The notes below the pieces were generated by a model that saw only the letters and a list, made by a program, of their open reading frames with translations, was not told the DNA's origin and searched no databases. Below are positions 9,095 through 18,329 of a stretch of 64,000 nt of DNA, piece by piece. The stretch's first letter is position 1; each line of letters opens with the position of its first letter. This DNA is from Clostridium zeae (lineage in GTDB: Bacteria > Bacillota > Clostridia > Clostridiales > Clostridiaceae): NCBI RefSeq assembly GCF_017312485.1, contig NZ_BMBA01000004.1, positions 124,001-188,000 of the forward strand. The letters are read 5' to 3'. The position numbers and the translations under genes were made by a program.

Positions 9095-10072
9095 CTAGCT
9101 TTTAGAAATCACATTCAAAGCTTCTTCAAAACGTTTAGTTTTAATATTATATAAAAATTGATTCATGTGTACTATGGCATACTTAAGTTTGCTTTCATCG
9201 TTGGATAAATCAATTTCTCCTTGCCACATACGTTTATGTAAATCTTCAAAGCTTACATGTTCACCTTCTATATTAATAGGTATGGTTCTAGATGCGTGTA
9301 GCATGAAAATTGACATGTAAAATATGTGAAGTAATTGTTGCATAAGAAAAAATCGTGCCCTAATATACTCGTTTGGAGCTTTACCAAAATAATTTTCAAG
9401 ATACTCAAGCTCATCCTTATCGTTATTAACAACGAAATTTCCTATTACAGCCAAATCTAAATAACGATCATTTAAAAAAGCAGCTTCCCAGTCAACAAAC
9501 CAAGCTTTTTCGCCATCAAATATATAATTTTCTGGTTTTAAATCGTTATGACATGATACTAAGTCTTCGGAATGACAAGGATATATCTCTTTAATATAGG
9601 CATAATTCTTCATTATTTCTTCACTCAAATTATCAGGAAGAAACTTCGCCCCAAAAAATCTTTGCACAATCCCATCCATTGCATCAAAATAGTTAAATTC
9701 CTTATGAAATGGAGGCAGCTTATGGAGTTTATCAAGAAGTTTAGGCATTATTTCTTTTGCCTTTTTTATTGGAAAAGGCTTAGCTTCTATAAAATCTGTT
9801 ATTGAAATTTTATCTTCAGAATTTAAATACCATACATGAGGAGCAATACCTGCATCCGACCCAGCTTTCATATACTCGTAATAAGTTTCTGGTGTGCTCA
9901 ATTCATCAGTACGTGCAAGCTTCATTAAATAAGGTTTATTTTTTACAACAATCCGAAAGGTTAGTGCATTTGAAAGACCTATAGTTATTTCTTTGATATC
10001 ATCATAACTATCTACTCCAAAAGCTGTTTTTAAAGCCTTTTTTACAATGTTTTGCTTGTTATCTGGAATCAT
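9095..10072 (-). CDS. APH/choline-kinase family phosphotransferase
   Basis: 325 residues. HNDLKPENY (175-183) holds the catalytic Asp177 and WFVDWEAAF the metal-binding Asp at about 194. The Lys-Pro-Glu-Asn style is closer to choline/ethanolamine kinases (LicA type) than to classical aminoglycoside kinases. It transfers phosphate to a small alcohol; a lipid- or sugar-linked choline role would be inference. The start follows TTAGGAGGC. It lies directly downstream of the two-component/ABC operon (36-base gap) and may be its last gene. Confidence 0.75.
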   Translation of the reverse strand: MIPDNKQNIVKKALKTAFGVDSYDDIKEITIGLSNALTFRIVVKNKPYLMKLARTDELSTPETYYEYMKAGSDAGIAPHVWYLNSEDKISITDFIEAKPFPIKKAKEIMPKLLDKLHKLPPFHKEFNYFDAMDGIVQRFFGAKFLPDNLSEEIMKNYAYIKEIYPCHSEDLVSCHNDLKPENYIFDGEKAWFVDWEAAFLNDRYLDLAVIGNFVVNNDKDELEYLENYFGKAPNEYIRARFFLMQQLLHIFYMSIFMLHASRTIPINIEGEHVSFEDLHKRMWQGEIDLSNDESKLKYAIVHMNQFLYNIKTKRFEEALNVISKS

Positions 10073-10108
10073 AATTGCCTCCTAAATATTTTTTTCAGTG
10101 TATAGCTT

Positions 10109-11380
10109 TTATCTAAATACTAATGTAAAACTCATACCTTCTTTTTCGCATTCTGCAAAAACTTCTCCATCCATCTTTTTCATTATACTCTTGCATATGT
10201 ATAGCCCCAAGCCATTTCCTTGCTTTCCTTCAGAATTACTAGCCCTATAAAAGCTATCAAAAATATGATTAAATTCGTTTTGGCTTATTATCTCTCCTGT
10301 ATTAAAGATATTAATAAGTTGACAGTAATCTTCTTCGCAAAAAGATATTTTTATCTCCTTACCATCACCATACTTAAATGCATTTTCTAATATATTGCCT
10401 ACCACTTCAAAGGCTCTATCCAAATCCCCCTTAACTAATTTATTATTATAGTTTCCAACAGTAAAGTCTATCATTTTTAAATTACACTTTTCTTTATAAG
10501 TTAATACTACCTTCTCTATTAAATCTTTCAAATAAAATTCACCATCTACAACTTCAATCTCAAGTATCTCTTCACTAGATGTCTTTATTATATATCTTAC
10601 AAAGCTTTCTATTTCTAAAGATTTTTCTTCTATTTGCTTTGCTGCGAGCATCTTCTTTTCATTAGTATCGTAAACTTCTTCTACTATTGCCTTAGCATAA
10701 AGCTTTATGGTGTTTAGAGGAGTTTGTATATCATGAGAAATTGAAATCAATAAGAGTTTCTTTTCTTTTTGGAGCTTAAACTCTTTTATCTTATGATAAT
10801 CTAAGTTTTCTCTAAGCAGATTAACCCCCCAAAGAAACTTACCAAAATATCTATCTTTACTTTCTTTCATATCTCCTTTAAAGTTTCCCTTTGATAACTC
10901 ATAAGGCATTTCACTTAAAGTATTAAATGGCTTGAGAATTGAATTTCTTATATATAAAAGAATTGACACTATACTTACAGCAAACATAAATAATATAAGT
11001 TCTACTTTTAATAAAAAGCTATTGTCACCTTTGCTATTTATATAATTAAATCTCAAATAACCTAGCAATTTGTCTCCATCATACCAAGGCTTTATTTCAT
11101 ATTCCACTCCATTATTGCTTTTATAAAATTTATCAAGCTCTTCATTCCTTGTACTTAAAGACTGAGGTAAGAAGGTTACATTTTTTATAAATTCACAAGA
11201 ACTTAAATCAGGCTCGGTAAAGGGGCTACCTTTTACCAAGCCTAAATATATTCTGTTTATCTCTACTTTATATTCACTGCTTTCTTTCCTATTAATACTT
11301 TGAAATAGTACAGGTAACCCCAGTGATATTAATAAATATACTGCAAGAAAAACAACTATTAGTCTATCAAATTTCTTCAT
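10109..11380 (-). CDS. Sensor histidine kinase of an ABC-linked two-component system
   Basis: 423 residues. Membrane segments at about 7-27 and 124-145 bracket an external domain of about 95 residues. A HAMP-like linker follows, then the H-box SISHDIQTP (His216), N-box NILENAFKYGDG and G-box GNGLGLYICKS. It overlaps the response regulator by 14 bases and follows the ABC genes, so it probably senses a substrate or the activity of that transporter. Such modules in Firmicutes often respond to antimicrobial peptides. The ligand is unknown. Confidence 0.88.
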   Translation of the reverse strand: MKKFDRLIVVFLAVYLLISLGLPVLFQSINRKESSEYKVEINRIYLGLVKGSPFTEPDLSSCEFIKNVTFLPQSLSTRNEELDKFYKSNNGVEYEIKPWYDGDKLLGYLRFNYINSKGDNSFLLKVELILFMFAVSIVSILLYIRNSILKPFNTLSEMPYELSKGNFKGDMKESKDRYFGKFLWGVNLLRENLDYHKIKEFKLQKEKKLLLISISHDIQTPLNTIKLYAKAIVEEVYDTNEKKMLAAKQIEEKSLEIESFVRYIIKTSSEEILEIEVVDGEFYLKDLIEKVVLTYKEKCNLKMIDFTVGNYNNKLVKGDLDRAFEVVGNILENAFKYGDGKEIKISFCEEDYCQLINIFNTGEIISQNEFNHIFDSFYRASNSEGKQGNGLGLYICKSIMKKMDGEVFAECEKEGMSFTLVFR

Positions 11381-12047
11381 ACTTGTATCCTACTCCCCAA
11401 ATTGTCACAATCCTTTTTGGTTTCTTAGGGTCTTGTTCTATTTTATCTCTAAGCATCTTTATGTGAACTGTTAAAGTTTGGTTTTCACTAAAGCTTTCTG
11501 CTCCCCATATTTTATTAAAAAGATATTCCTTATTTAAAGTTTTCCTTGGATTCTCAACCAGTAGTAATAATAATTCAAACTCCTTAGAAGTCATATTTAT
11601 TAGCTTTCCATCAAGATAAACCTCAGTAGCATTTTTATTTATTGAAATAGCACCTGAATTTATAATGGTCCGTTCCATTTTTAGTTCATAGTTTCTTTTC
11701 ATTAACGCTGAAATCTTTGCACTTAAAATATCAACATCCACTGGCTTTTCTATATAATCATCTGCCCCAAGGGTAAAACCATTTATCTTATCAGTTTTAT
11801 CAACCTTTGCACTCATTATTATAATTGGGACATTATGATTTTTTCTAACTTCTGAGCAAACTGTAAACCCATCTATGCCAGGCAACATTATATCTAAAAG
11901 CACTATTTTCGCAACATCCTTCTGTAAAAACTCCAATGCCTTTTCTCCGCTATCCACATTAGTAATGCTGAAGCCATCTTTTTTTAAGAAAGCACAGATT
12001 AAATCTGCAAGCTCTAAATTATCTTCTACCAGTAGCAAATCTACCAT
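11367..12047 (-). CDS. OmpR/PhoB-family response regulator
   Basis: 226 residues: receiver domain with the phosphorylated Asp at 52 (LLDIMLPG) and a conserved Lys in MSAKVDK, then a winged-helix DNA-binding domain (about 130-226) ending GVGYKYEEI. Its cognate kinase is the next gene. The start lies one base after the ABC ATPase gene. OmpR-type proteins bind 10-11-bp direct repeats, and such repeats sit at the head of this operon (15308-15340), suggesting autoregulation. Confidence 0.9.
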   Translation of the reverse strand: MVDLLLVEDNLELADLICAFLKKDGFSITNVDSGEKALEFLQKDVAKIVLLDIMLPGIDGFTVCSEVRKNHNVPIIIMSAKVDKTDKINGFTLGADDYIEKPVDVDILSAKISALMKRNYELKMERTIINSGAISINKNATEVYLDGKLINMTSKEFELLLLLVENPRKTLNKEYLFNKIWGAESFSENQTLTVHIKMLRDKIEQDPKKPKRIVTIWGVGYKYEEI

Positions 12048-12048
12048 A

Positions 12049-12810
12049 TTACCATCCCATCTCCATTAGCCAGTCATTGACCTTTCTTTCTCTATCTTTT
12101 AATTTATTTTCTTCAAAAAATTTCTCTAACTTAATTTCACCTTTTATTGCACCATCTTCTATATACATTATCCTGTCACACTTAGCTGCAACCTTCATAT
12201 CATGGGTAACAAGCATAATGGTCGTACCATCTTCATTAATTTTATTGAGTTCTCTCATAACTTCCCTTGAATTTTGCTGATTTAAAGCTCCTGTAGGCTC
12301 ATCTGCAAAAATCATCTTCGGTGAGTTGATTAAGCTTCTGCAAATACAAGCTCTTTGAAGCTGTCCACCAGAAACTTGATTAGTATCATTTTCTGCAATC
12401 TCACTTATTCCAAGCTTATTCATGAGCTCTCTTGCTCTGTTATTGATTTCTTTTTTGCTTTTTCCATTCTTTGACTGATATGCTGGTAATATAATATTAT
12501 CATATATAGAGAGATTTTTTAACATATGCATTTGTTGAAAAATAAATCCCATTTCATTCAGTCGTAAATCACTAATTTCATTTGCACTAAAAGTACTTAT
12601 TTCTTTTCCGAAATAATCCACCTTTCCTGCAGTTAAATTATCCATACCGCTGACTACATAAAGAAGAGTTGATTTACCAGAACCACTTGGTCCCATAATA
12701 GCAACCATTTCACCTTCATTAATTTCAAAATTTATATTCCTTAAAACATTATTCTGTATTTTATTTATAATATAAGTTTTACATAAATCTCTAACCTTTA
12801 ATAAACTCAT
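12049..12810 (-). CDS. ABC transporter ATP-binding protein (LolD/MacB/BceA type)
   Basis: 253 residues. Walker A GPSGSGKST, Q-loop in IFQQMHML, signature VSGGQLQRA and Walker B MIFADEPTG are all present. It pairs with the FtsX-type permease encoded 13 bases upstream. Such pairs are mechanotransmission-type transporters that remove or detoxify peptides and lipophilic compounds from the membrane. The linked kinase and regulator support a role in peptide resistance or sensing. Confidence 0.88.
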   Translation of the reverse strand: MSLLKVRDLCKTYIINKIQNNVLRNINFEINEGEMVAIMGPSGSGKSTLLYVVSGMDNLTAGKVDYFGKEISTFSANEISDLRLNEMGFIFQQMHMLKNLSIYDNIILPAYQSKNGKSKKEINNRARELMNKLGISEIAENDTNQVSGGQLQRACICRSLINSPKMIFADEPTGALNQQNSREVMRELNKINEDGTTIMLVTHDMKVAAKCDRIMYIEDGAIKGEIKLEKFFEENKLKDRERKVNDWLMEMGW

Positions 12811-12823
12811 CTCAATCCCTACC

Positions 12824-15196
12824 TTATTCCATATTATTTATTTCTTTCAGATCAACTTTTTTAACAGCTCCAGCGCTTAAATAAGCAATAACTGTAGTAA
12901 CCACCAAAAGCATAATCGGATATAATACATACACTTCTAACGGATTTACCTTTAATATAATGTTATGAACACCAAGTACCGCAAACACCTGACCTATTGT
13001 TAAAGGCCCGAGAAAGTTTGACAGTATAATACCTAAAGCAATTGCAACAATTAGCACTATGCTTATTCTAGCTGTCTGCCAAAATCTAATGGAACTATTT
13101 CTAAATCCAATACTCTTAAGCATTGCTATCTCGCCTTTTTCTTTAGTTATGAATGTTTTCATCATTAAAATTGTAATTAAAGCATTTATACATACAACTA
13201 TTAATGCTATTAAATTTTTCATTGTATCAAGCTGAGCCATAGATCCTCCTACATATTTTGAAACATATTCTTGAGAATTTTGGATGATGTAGCTTGGATA
13301 TTTATTTTTCAATTTCTCAATTAATAATTCTGGCTTTTCCTTTCCTATGAAATCTCCTTGAAAAGGACTTACTCCAGCTAAATACTTGAAATCTATATCT
13401 ATTTTAGGGTTTAGTTTTACTGACTCACCCATGTTATTCATACTTTCATAAAATCCGGTAACAATTAATTCTTTTTTATCCTTACCTATTTGAGCATAAA
13501 TTGTATCCCCGATTGAAACCTTAAGTTTTTTAGCCACAGTTTCAGTTACTGCCACTTCGTTTATTAATTCTGGCATCTTACCTTTTAATAGATTAACATT
13601 ATTTTCATCATTTTTTATAGTTTGAAAGGCCATTAATGAGATAGCATCATCTTTATCTTCAGCGTAAAATTTAAATCTATAAATTACCCCTCCATAAAGT
13701 TTCATGTCTATCCCGTTATCTCTAAAGGATGCTGTAAGGCTCTCCATATCTTTTAAATACTCTTCTTTGCTTGCTCCCATAGTATACTTATCCATTTTAT
13801 CAGTTTGAATAAATACATCACTGTGATTCCACCCAAATAGCTTAACAATATTGTCATCTTTAAAAGTATTTATTGTGTTTAAAGGGATAATGATCAAAAC
13901 TGTTCCTATGCAGAAGGTTAAAATCAAAACTATAAATTTCTTAAGATTACATAGAATATCGTTTAAAGCAATAAACATAGCAACTTTGACTTTTTTGAAA
14001 TTCTTAAGTTTTAGTCTTGATTTACCCTTAAAGCTTTCACCATTACTTCCATTTCTGATTGCATCTATTGCTGAAAACTTGTTCAGCCTTCTTGTACATG
14101 AGTAACAGAATAAAATAACTATAAAAACTATAAATATTGAACAACCAATGTTAACAAATATATTTCCCAATGAAGATTCCATTAAAATGTTTCCTTTAAA
14201 TTGATTTAGAAATATATTTCCAAAGGGGAAACTTACTGCAAAACCAATTACTACCCCAATTATTGTTATTGCAAAATACTTTATTAGATAAATTTTCTTT
14301 ATATCGAAGCTTCTAAGACCTATGGCCTTCATAACTCCTATCTCTTTTAAATCATCCTGCAAGGTAAAAATTATTGTAAACCTTAAAATCAAAAATGCTA
14401 TTAAAATAAGACAAAGACTTACTATAATTAAAACTCCAGAAGGTATCATATCCAAAATAAAGGTATTATTTAGTAGCGCTTTATCAAAGCTAATTATCGT
14501 ATTACAATCTATATTTTTAAACTCTTTTTCTAGGGCATTTGTATCCTTTGAAATAATGTAATAGTTATCTATAGCACCAGCTTCTTTATAGCCTTTGAAA
14601 GCCTCATAATCCTCATTACTTATGAGAATCCTCTTCATATCAACCATGCTTGATCCAAAGATAGCATCTTTTATAAAGGTCTTTACTAAAAATTCTTTTT
14701 TTATATCACCTAGGGTAATAATAACCTTATCCCCAATTTTCAAATTATTTTTTCTCTTATCATCCAATGAAAAAGCAATTTCTCCAGCTTTTAAATTAAT
14801 TTCATCTCCACTATCATCAAGTAGTTTTCCATACTTGTGTGGCTGTGCTTGAAATAGAATTTGTCCATAAGGATCAAACGCCTTAAGAGTGTCCCCTGTT
14901 TTTATCTTAATATTATCTTTAGAAAGTATAGTGCTTTTATCAATATCATACGACTCTATATACTTAGAAGAATTAAGCCATTTATATAATTCTTCATTTT
15001 CTCCCTTATCATAAGTAGAAATAATATAATCAGGAGTTTTAGCTTTATTCATGAAATAATCAACTGACCTTGATACCGCTATTAGATTATTTACACTGCT
15101 AGCTAAAAATGTTGTTGCCATTATGATAAATAATAAAAGAATAATATTCATTGATCGCTTTCGTTTGAAATCCTTTTTTAATATTCTAAAAAACAT
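12824..15196 (-). CDS. FtsX-domain ABC transporter permease
   Basis: 790 residues. One membrane segment near residue 20 is followed by a large external region, a three-segment FtsX block around 255-370, a segment near 415, a second external region and a C-terminal FtsX block around 675-780. It is first in the operon and starts with a GGAGGG site. The internal duplication and length fit MacB-like permeases. The substrate is unknown. Confidence 0.85.
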   Translation of the reverse strand: MFFRILKKDFKRKRSMNIILLLFIIMATTFLASSVNNLIAVSRSVDYFMNKAKTPDYIISTYDKGENEELYKWLNSSKYIESYDIDKSTILSKDNIKIKTGDTLKAFDPYGQILFQAQPHKYGKLLDDSGDEINLKAGEIAFSLDDKRKNNLKIGDKVIITLGDIKKEFLVKTFIKDAIFGSSMVDMKRILISNEDYEAFKGYKEAGAIDNYYIISKDTNALEKEFKNIDCNTIISFDKALLNNTFILDMIPSGVLIIVSLCLILIAFLILRFTIIFTLQDDLKEIGVMKAIGLRSFDIKKIYLIKYFAITIIGVVIGFAVSFPFGNIFLNQFKGNILMESSLGNIFVNIGCSIFIVFIVILFCYSCTRRLNKFSAIDAIRNGSNGESFKGKSRLKLKNFKKVKVAMFIALNDILCNLKKFIVLILTFCIGTVLIIIPLNTINTFKDDNIVKLFGWNHSDVFIQTDKMDKYTMGASKEEYLKDMESLTASFRDNGIDMKLYGGVIYRFKFYAEDKDDAISLMAFQTIKNDENNVNLLKGKMPELINEVAVTETVAKKLKVSIGDTIYAQIGKDKKELIVTGFYESMNNMGESVKLNPKIDIDFKYLAGVSPFQGDFIGKEKPELLIEKLKNKYPSYIIQNSQEYVSKYVGGSMAQLDTMKNLIALIVVCINALITILMMKTFITKEKGEIAMLKSIGFRNSSIRFWQTARISIVLIVAIALGIILSNFLGPLTIGQVFAVLGVHNIILKVNPLEVYVLYPIMLLVVTTVIAYLSAGAVKKVDLKEINNME

Positions 15197-15295
15197 TTTT
15201 ATTCCCTCCGCAAACCATTTGTACTGACTTACACCTCATTCTAATTCTTCTCTGTGAACTCAAGAAGTTTCAGGTACATCAATAACTATGAATCT

Positions 15296-15340
15296 ATTAT
15301 AAATTACCAATTATTAAATAATCCTTAAATAATCCTTAAA
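15296..15340 (-). promoter_or_regulatory. Promoter with three 11-bp direct repeats heading the ABC/two-component operon
   Basis: On the minus strand TTTAAGGATTA occurs twice in tandem (15330-15340, 15319-15329) and a degenerate third unit TTTAATAATTG follows (15308-15318). The -10 TATAAT is at 15296-15301, and the last base pairs of the second repeat (GGATTA) occupy the -35 position with a 17-base spacer. The 11-bp period is that of OmpR-family regulators. Confidence 0.65.
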
Positions 15341-15348
15341 TAATAGAT

Positions 15349-15390
15349 AAAAAAAGATTACTGAAGTTACCTTCTTCAGTAATCTTTTTT
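15349..15390 (-). terminator. Terminator behind the GNAT gene
   Basis: AAAAAGATTACTGAAG pairs with CTTCAGTAATCTTTTTT. It follows copy B of the hairpin repeat on the minus strand. Confidence 0.8.
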
Positions 15391-15396
15391 GCGCAT

Positions 15397-15434
15397 CTAC
15401 CTTTCCGAATGCATATGAGGAAAATTTGGCAGGC
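15397..15434 (-). repeat. Interspersed hairpin repeat, copy B
   Basis: Minus strand: GCCTGCCAAATTTTCC, TCATATGCATTC, GGAAAGGTAG. CTGCC/GG(T)AG and TTTCC/GGAAA form the stem around a 12-base loop. It lies about 70 bases behind the GNAT stop codon and directly before the terminator. The adjacent tail (15435-15457, gaataagttttatttttta) is shared with 30098-30118. Confidence 0.7.
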
Positions 15435-15503
15435 GAATAAGTTTTATTTTTTATAGTTAACTTTAATATTTCATTTTCATTTTTACATATGATACAGCAC
15501 AAC

Positions 15504-16367
15504 TTAAGCATGTGATAGCGTTGGAAACATTAGTTTTTTGCTTTCAATGATATCTAAATCTTTCCCAAAAATAAATAATGTACAATCATCTTCGTGATAT
15601 TCATTAATGGTATATCCAATTATATTATATGGCGTAAATCCAAGTGTCACCTTTTTAATACCACTGCCAAAAGAACTGATTACTGTTTCTAGATTCACTT
15701 TATGATTTGCTATTATTTGATTAATAAGAAGATTATCTCCTTTTACATCTGCGATAATATAAGCCTCTTGTTCAGCTAAAAAATATACCGAGCTGCTCCA
15801 TCTTGTCCAAAATGCAATCAATCCTGGATTGTCCATAGTGAACCTATCGTTATTTACACTATTCCTTACAGTGTTGAAGAAGTCTTTCCATTTAATCTCG
15901 TCAGACATGTTAACCTGTTGTATTTTCTTTATATTATTTATTGAATAAACATCTTTGCTATATTGATATTGTTTACTACTTGTAAATCCAAACTTAGGGT
16001 AAAAATTTATAACGCTATCATTTCCAAATAAATATATCCCATCTGAATTTTCTTTATATTCATCAATAATCATCTGTATAAGATAACGACTCAACCCTTG
16101 ACCGCGATAATCCTTATCTGTCATAACTGTACCAATTTGAATATAATGTTTCTCTATACCATCCAGATCGAAATCCATCAAATTAACAGACACATTAGCT
16201 ATAACCTTATCACCATCTACCAAAGAATGTGGGATAAATTTATCTCCCCAAAAACCATTTGAATACCAGTTTTCAAAATTAAAGCCAAAAGTCTTTTCAG
16301 TTAATTCATTAAGACTTTTACGCATTTTATCATTATCTTTATAAGCTTTAATAAAAGTATATTTCAA
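15504..16367 (-). CDS. GNAT-family N-acetyltransferase
   Basis: 287 residues with a TTG start at 16367, set by AAGGAGATG five bases upstream. The N-terminal half carries a GNAT fold with the acetyl-CoA loop motif A RGQGLSRYLIQMII (about 115-130). The C-terminal half (about 160-287) lacks a clear second GNAT signature and probably forms a substrate-binding lobe. It acetylates an amine from acetyl-CoA; the substrate is unknown. Single gene, with its own terminator and hairpin repeat behind it. Confidence 0.75.
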   Translation of the reverse strand: MKYTFIKAYKDNDKMRKSLNELTEKTFGFNFENWYSNGFWGDKFIPHSLVDGDKVIANVSVNLMDFDLDGIEKHYIQIGTVMTDKDYRGQGLSRYLIQMIIDEYKENSDGIYLFGNDSVINFYPKFGFTSSKQYQYSKDVYSINNIKKIQQVNMSDEIKWKDFFNTVRNSVNNDRFTMDNPGLIAFWTRWSSSVYFLAEQEAYIIADVKGDNLLINQIIANHKVNLETVISSFGSGIKKVTLGFTPYNIIGYTINEYHEDDCTLFIFGKDLDIIESKKLMFPTLSHA

Positions 16368-16777
16368 TTGTCATCTCCTTCTAAAAATCATTCTTAATAC
16401 CCTTCAATAATAATAAACCTTAGTTACTTAATTATTACCCAATATTTCCTTGGCCTCTTCATATTAGTACTTTGCTTTTTATTACAGCAACCACAAGTTT
16501 AATTCACAAATAAAAATGCGCCATTAAGTTTCTAACCAATGTCACATTTACTTACTTGTTTTCTCTTTTTATTTTCAAAACATTTTTTTGTATAATATAT
16601 ACAATTATAGCATATCGAGCTGGTAAATATGTGACAAATTGTATTTAATATTTAGGATACTACCCAATAGATTTTTATTAAAAATAAATAAGGGAAGATA
16701 TTATCCTCCCCCTTATCAATGGTGCAAACTTATTTAATATGTAACCATATAATTAAAATTTTTCAATTTTGATTATA
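16368..16777. other. 410-base gap with two inverted repeats
   Basis: No supportable gene. At 16519-16556 aaatgcgccattaagttt followed by aatgtcacattt is a decayed relative of the hairpin at 1965-2012. A second inverted repeat lies at 16687-16716. Confidence 0.45.
16687..16716 (-). terminator. Probable terminator of the 16778 gene
   Basis: ATAAGGG and CCCTTAT enclose GATA/TATC; on the minus strand a T-rich stretch follows. Confidence 0.55.
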
Positions 16778-17200
16778 TTATAAAACTACTTTCCCCACAT
16801 TACCATATCCTATAGTAACTTCGGCTTCTTTAAAATGTATTTCGTAAACTTCCATCATTGGACCTGCATTTTCAACAGTAGCTACGAAATTTGGATATTT
16901 TTTAACAATTCCATCTTTTATATCATGTACTGTTAGATTACTTTTTTTAATTATAGCATTTTTAACTCTCACTATCCCAACAGTTCCATCAGGAATTGTT
17001 GTAAATGCTCCCCTATTATTTTGTGAAATTTCTACTGTTTTTTGTGATTGCTTAAATGTTGGAAAATAAACAACACCGTTATTTTGAGCATCATGATAAA
17101 AAGTTATAATCCTTACGTTTGGACCATTATCCGCTGAAGTTGCCAACGCTAGTGTAGCTGTATTTTCCATTACCTTTTCAAACTCTTTTAAAAATTCCAT
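16778..17200 (-). CDS. Pyridoxamine 5'-phosphate oxidase family (flavin-binding) protein
   Basis: 140 residues from the ATG at 17200, seven bases after AGAGGAG; an ATG six bases earlier is too close to that site. The pattern TATLALATSADNGPNVRII followed by a beta-rich domain is typical of small split-barrel FMN/F420-binding oxidoreductases. The real substrate is unknown, and such proteins are often mislabelled as PNPOx. It is divergent from the WYL regulator at 17335 and shares its palindromic control region. Confidence 0.72.
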   Translation of the reverse strand: MEFLKEFEKVMENTATLALATSADNGPNVRIITFYHDAQNNGVVYFPTFKQSQKTVEISQNNRGAFTTIPDGTVGIVRVKNAIIKKSNLTVHDIKDGIVKKYPNFVATVENAGPMMEVYEIHFKEAEVTIGYGNVGKVVL

Positions 17201-17269
17201 TTTCATTCTCCTCTGTAAATTTATTTAACTACTTATGTGTATTGATCAATATAGTTTTATTATATATCC

Positions 17270-17299
17270 ATAACCTTGACAGCTATATGTCATGGTTAT
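17270..17299. promoter_or_regulatory. Operator of the WYL regulator and divergent flavoprotein gene
   Basis: ATAACC-T-TGACA and TGTCA-T-GGTTAT flank GCTATA: twelve-base arms with one mismatch. The core TGACA-n6-TGTCA recurs before the second WYL regulator at 28050, so it is probably the binding site of these regulators. It also overlaps a TTGACA -35-like sequence. Confidence 0.65.
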
Positions 17300-17334
17300 A
17301 TGTTATAATAAAAATAAAAATGCAGGTGATACAA

Positions 17335-18273
17335 TTGAAAATTGATAGACTAATATCCATTATTATGCTGCTGCTTGAACGAAAACAAATCAGTGCTACC
17401 AAACTTGCGGAAATGTTTGAAGTTACACCTAGAACAATATATAGAGATGTAGAAACAATAAGCTTGTCCGGTATTCCAATTGTTGCTTATCCAGGTGTCA
17501 ATGGTGGTATTAGCATTATGGAGGAGTATAAGATTGAAAAAAAACTTTTTACTATTTCTGATATCACTTCTCTATTAATTGGACTTGGAAGCATACATTC
17601 AACCATGACCAGTGAAGAAGTTCTTAATACTATGGCTAAAGTTAAAGGTATGGTTCCAGCTGATCATATTAAAAATATTGAATTAAAATCAAAACAAATT
17701 ACCGTTGATCACACTCCTTGGATCGGAAATAGAAATCTTAATATAAATCTTGAGGAAATTAAGATTGCTCTATCTGAAAATAAATTAATATCTTTTAAAT
17801 ATTATGCTCAAAATGGAATAAAGAGTCAAAGAAAGATTGAGCCCTATAGATTAGTACTAAAAAATTCAAGCTGGTATTTACAGGGCTATTGCACTACAAG
17901 AGATGATTTTCGTGTCTTTAAACTATCCCGTATTTCATCACTGGAACTTCTAGAAGAAACATTTATTTCTAGAGAATTTAATTATAAAACTCTAGAGGTA
18001 TCAACTGATATAGAGAAAAAGAAGGTTCCAATTAAGCTTCTCATTGATGAATCACTTCTAGACACGATGATAGAATTTTGCGGAATGGAGAATATTGAAC
18101 CTTTCGGAAATAATAAATTTATAGCTTCTTTTCCATTTATAGAAGATGATTTTTCGTATAGTATGATACTTCGTTTAGGCGATAAATGCGAATGCTTAGA
18201 ACCTGAGAATATTCGATTAGAGATTATAAAGCGGGTTGAGAATTTATTAAAGGTTTATAAAAAAGAAGAGTAA
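17335..18273 (+). CDS. HTH/WYL-domain transcriptional regulator (YafY/DeoR type), copy 1
   Basis: 312 residues from the TTG at 17335, set by CAGGTGAT and by alignment with the start of the paralog at 28083 (both begin M-x-x-DRLISIIMLL). An N-terminal winged helix (ISATKLAEMFEVTPRTIYRDVETIS) is followed by a WYL domain around 150-310 (ISFKYYAQNG ... SSWYLQGYC). WYL domains sense a ligand or nucleic acid. It probably represses itself and the divergent flavoprotein gene through the shared palindrome. Confidence 0.85.
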   Translation: MKIDRLISIIMLLLERKQISATKLAEMFEVTPRTIYRDVETISLSGIPIVAYPGVNGGISIMEEYKIEKKLFTISDITSLLIGLGSIHSTMTSEEVLNTMAKVKGMVPADHIKNIELKSKQITVDHTPWIGNRNLNINLEEIKIALSENKLISFKYYAQNGIKSQRKIEPYRLVLKNSSWYLQGYCTTRDDFRVFKLSRISSLELLEETFISREFNYKTLEVSTDIEKKKVPIKLLIDESLLDTMIEFCGMENIEPFGNNKFIASFPFIEDDFSYSMILRLGDKCECLEPENIRLEIIKRVENLLKVYKKEE

Positions 18274-18292
18274 TCCAATACTCTTCTTTTTT
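18259..18292. terminator. Bidirectional terminator overlapping the WYL stop codon
   Basis: AAAAAAGAAGAGTA and TACTCTTCTTTTTT form a 14-bp stem that includes the stop codon and serves both convergent genes. Confidence 0.85.
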
Positions 18293-18329
18293 ATTTTCTG
18301 TATTTCTTATCTATTTTTCATATAAAAAT

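Noticed and set aside
15308-15340. Short direct repeats considered as a CRISPR-like or simple tandem array
   Set aside because: Only three 11-bp units without spacers; the position over a -35 fits a regulator site much better.
15314-15511. 65-codon frame on the minus strand behind the GNAT gene
   Set aside because: It runs through the hairpin repeat, the terminator and the operon promoter and has no ribosome site.
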